Below are positions 4,731-5,213 of a stretch of DNA of 5,213 nt, one piece after another. The stretch's first letter is position 1. Every line of letters begins with the position of its first letter. Position numbers and translations under genes: made by a program. The notes below the pieces were generated by a model. That model worked only from the letters and a program-made list of their open reading frames with translations. It was not told where the DNA came from and did not search any database. This stretch comes from Chloroflexota bacterium (GTDB taxonomy: Bacteria; Chloroflexota; UBA5177; JANWHV01), in NCBI GenBank assembly GCA_025450255.1, contig JANWHV010000304.1, positions 1-5,213 of the forward strand, read 5' to 3'.

Positions 4731-5213
4731 TCAAGCAAACAAAAGAATACTTTGCGGCGAGTGCATTCTCCCGTAGACGAAGCGGATGAATTCATCATGC
4801 ATGCCATGAGGCATCCGCTCCCAGGCGGCGGCGACGCTCGGCTCACCTTGCCAATACGAGGTGATGAGGGCGCAGCGCTGTGGCGCTACGAGGAAGCCCA
4901 GCCGGTTTGCCACCCAGCCCTCGCCACCGGTCAACGCCCATTCCCGCAGCCACGCCTCGACGCGTGGCACGGTCCAGCCCAGGGCGTGCAGCCGCCAGGC
5001 CGCGGCGGTGCCCAGGCCCGCGTGGTACCGATTGAGCACCGCGTGCAGCCGGTCGTCGTCCGAATCGACCCAGTCGAGCAGGTAGAGCCCGTAATCGGCG
5101 ATCCCCTCGAAGGTGCAGGAACTGGCCGAGTTAACCAGCGACAGCAGACCATCGGCCGGCGCCGACCCCTCGCTATACCAATGCTCGCGCAACTTGAACT
5201 GCAGATAGTGGCC
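4731..5213 (-). CDS. C-terminal part of a probable DUF885-like metallopeptidase (runs off right edge)
   Basis: The open frame runs from the right edge to a TGA at 4731-4733, giving 160 residues of a longer protein. The TTG at 5192 is an internal codon, not a start, because the frame continues upstream as GHYLQFKLREHWYSEG. The first residues, GHYLQF, look like the end of the HEAxPGHHxQ motif of DUF885-type proteins, with the first part beyond the edge. About 34 residues on, FEGIADYGLYLLDW (35-48) holds a Glu suited to be the third zinc ligand of a gluzincin-like peptidase. The remainder has Trp/Leu-rich helices (WRLHALGWTVPRVEAWLREW in pieces), then ALITSYWQGEP and the tail FVYGRMHSPQSILLFA. 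The active-site call rests on partial motifs and memory of the family, so it is an inference. The gene precedes the oxidoreductase by 47 bases on the same strand. Confidence 0.6.
   Translation of the reverse strand, partial: GHYLQFKLREHWYSEGSAPADGLLSLVNSASSCTFEGIADYGLYLLDWVDSDDDRLHAVLNRYHAGLGTAAAWRLHALGWTVPRVEAWLREWALTGGEGWVANRLGFLVAPQRCALITSYWQGEPSVAAAWERMPHGMHDEFIRFVYGRMHSPQSILLFA

Noticed and set aside
1..5213. Mobile element, CRISPR array, toxin-antitoxin or restriction-modification system
   Set aside because: No transposase, terminal inverted repeats, spaced repeats or partner genes are visible; the Uma2 gene alone is not evidence of such a system.

Overview
This is a G+C-rich bacterial chromosomal window (roughly two thirds G+C by eye, not counted). 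It carries eight protein-coding genes, two of them cut by the window edges. I see no rRNA, tRNA, CRISPR array, insertion sequence or phage gene. The gene families point to a free-living high-GC bacterium: a two-CBS protein with a zinc-ribbon tail, a Uma2-family nuclease-fold protein, an RhtA-like exporter, a Gfo/Idh/MocA oxidoreductase and a DUF885-like peptidase. Uma2 genes are abundant in Chloroflexota and Cyanobacteria. With this base composition I lean towards Chloroflexota (Thermomicrobia-like), with Actinomycetota as the alternative. This placement is inference only.

Layout from left to right. The 5' end of an exported or membrane-anchored protein gene runs leftward off the left edge (1-104). 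It is separated by about 415 bases without a recognisable gene from a rightward CBS/zinc-ribbon gene (520-1005). Next comes a leftward pair, an Lrp/AsnC regulator (1393-1905) followed by a small YciI-like protein (1081-1356). Divergent from the regulator is an RhtA-like amino-acid exporter (1968-2867). Its stop codon overlaps that of a convergent leftward Uma2 gene (2864-3577). Further right, and also leftward, are a Gfo/Idh/MocA oxidoreductase (3679-4683) and the C-terminal part of a probable DUF885-like metallopeptidase (4731-5213, running off the right edge).

How the genes may work together. The clearest functional unit is the divergent Lrp-type regulator and RhtA-like exporter, with only 62 bases between the preferred start codons. 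This suggests a feed-forward circuit in which an intracellular amino acid, sensed by the regulator, controls its own export. The YciI gene lies 36 bases behind the regulator and probably shares its transcript. The peptidase-like gene and the oxidoreductase are 47 bases apart on the same strand and may be co-transcribed. A GC-rich inverted repeat after the oxidoreductase separates them from the Uma2 gene, which has its own strong ribosome binding site and a candidate -10 element.

Four start codons were moved inward from the longest open frame. In three cases (YciI, Uma2, oxidoreductase) a well-spaced Shine-Dalgarno sequence decides it; the exporter start stays uncertain. I found no convincing evidence of a previously undescribed multi-gene system. 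The points most worth a second look are the shared regulator/exporter control region, the overlapping convergent stop codons, the CBS/zinc-ribbon architecture and the truncated metallopeptidase.
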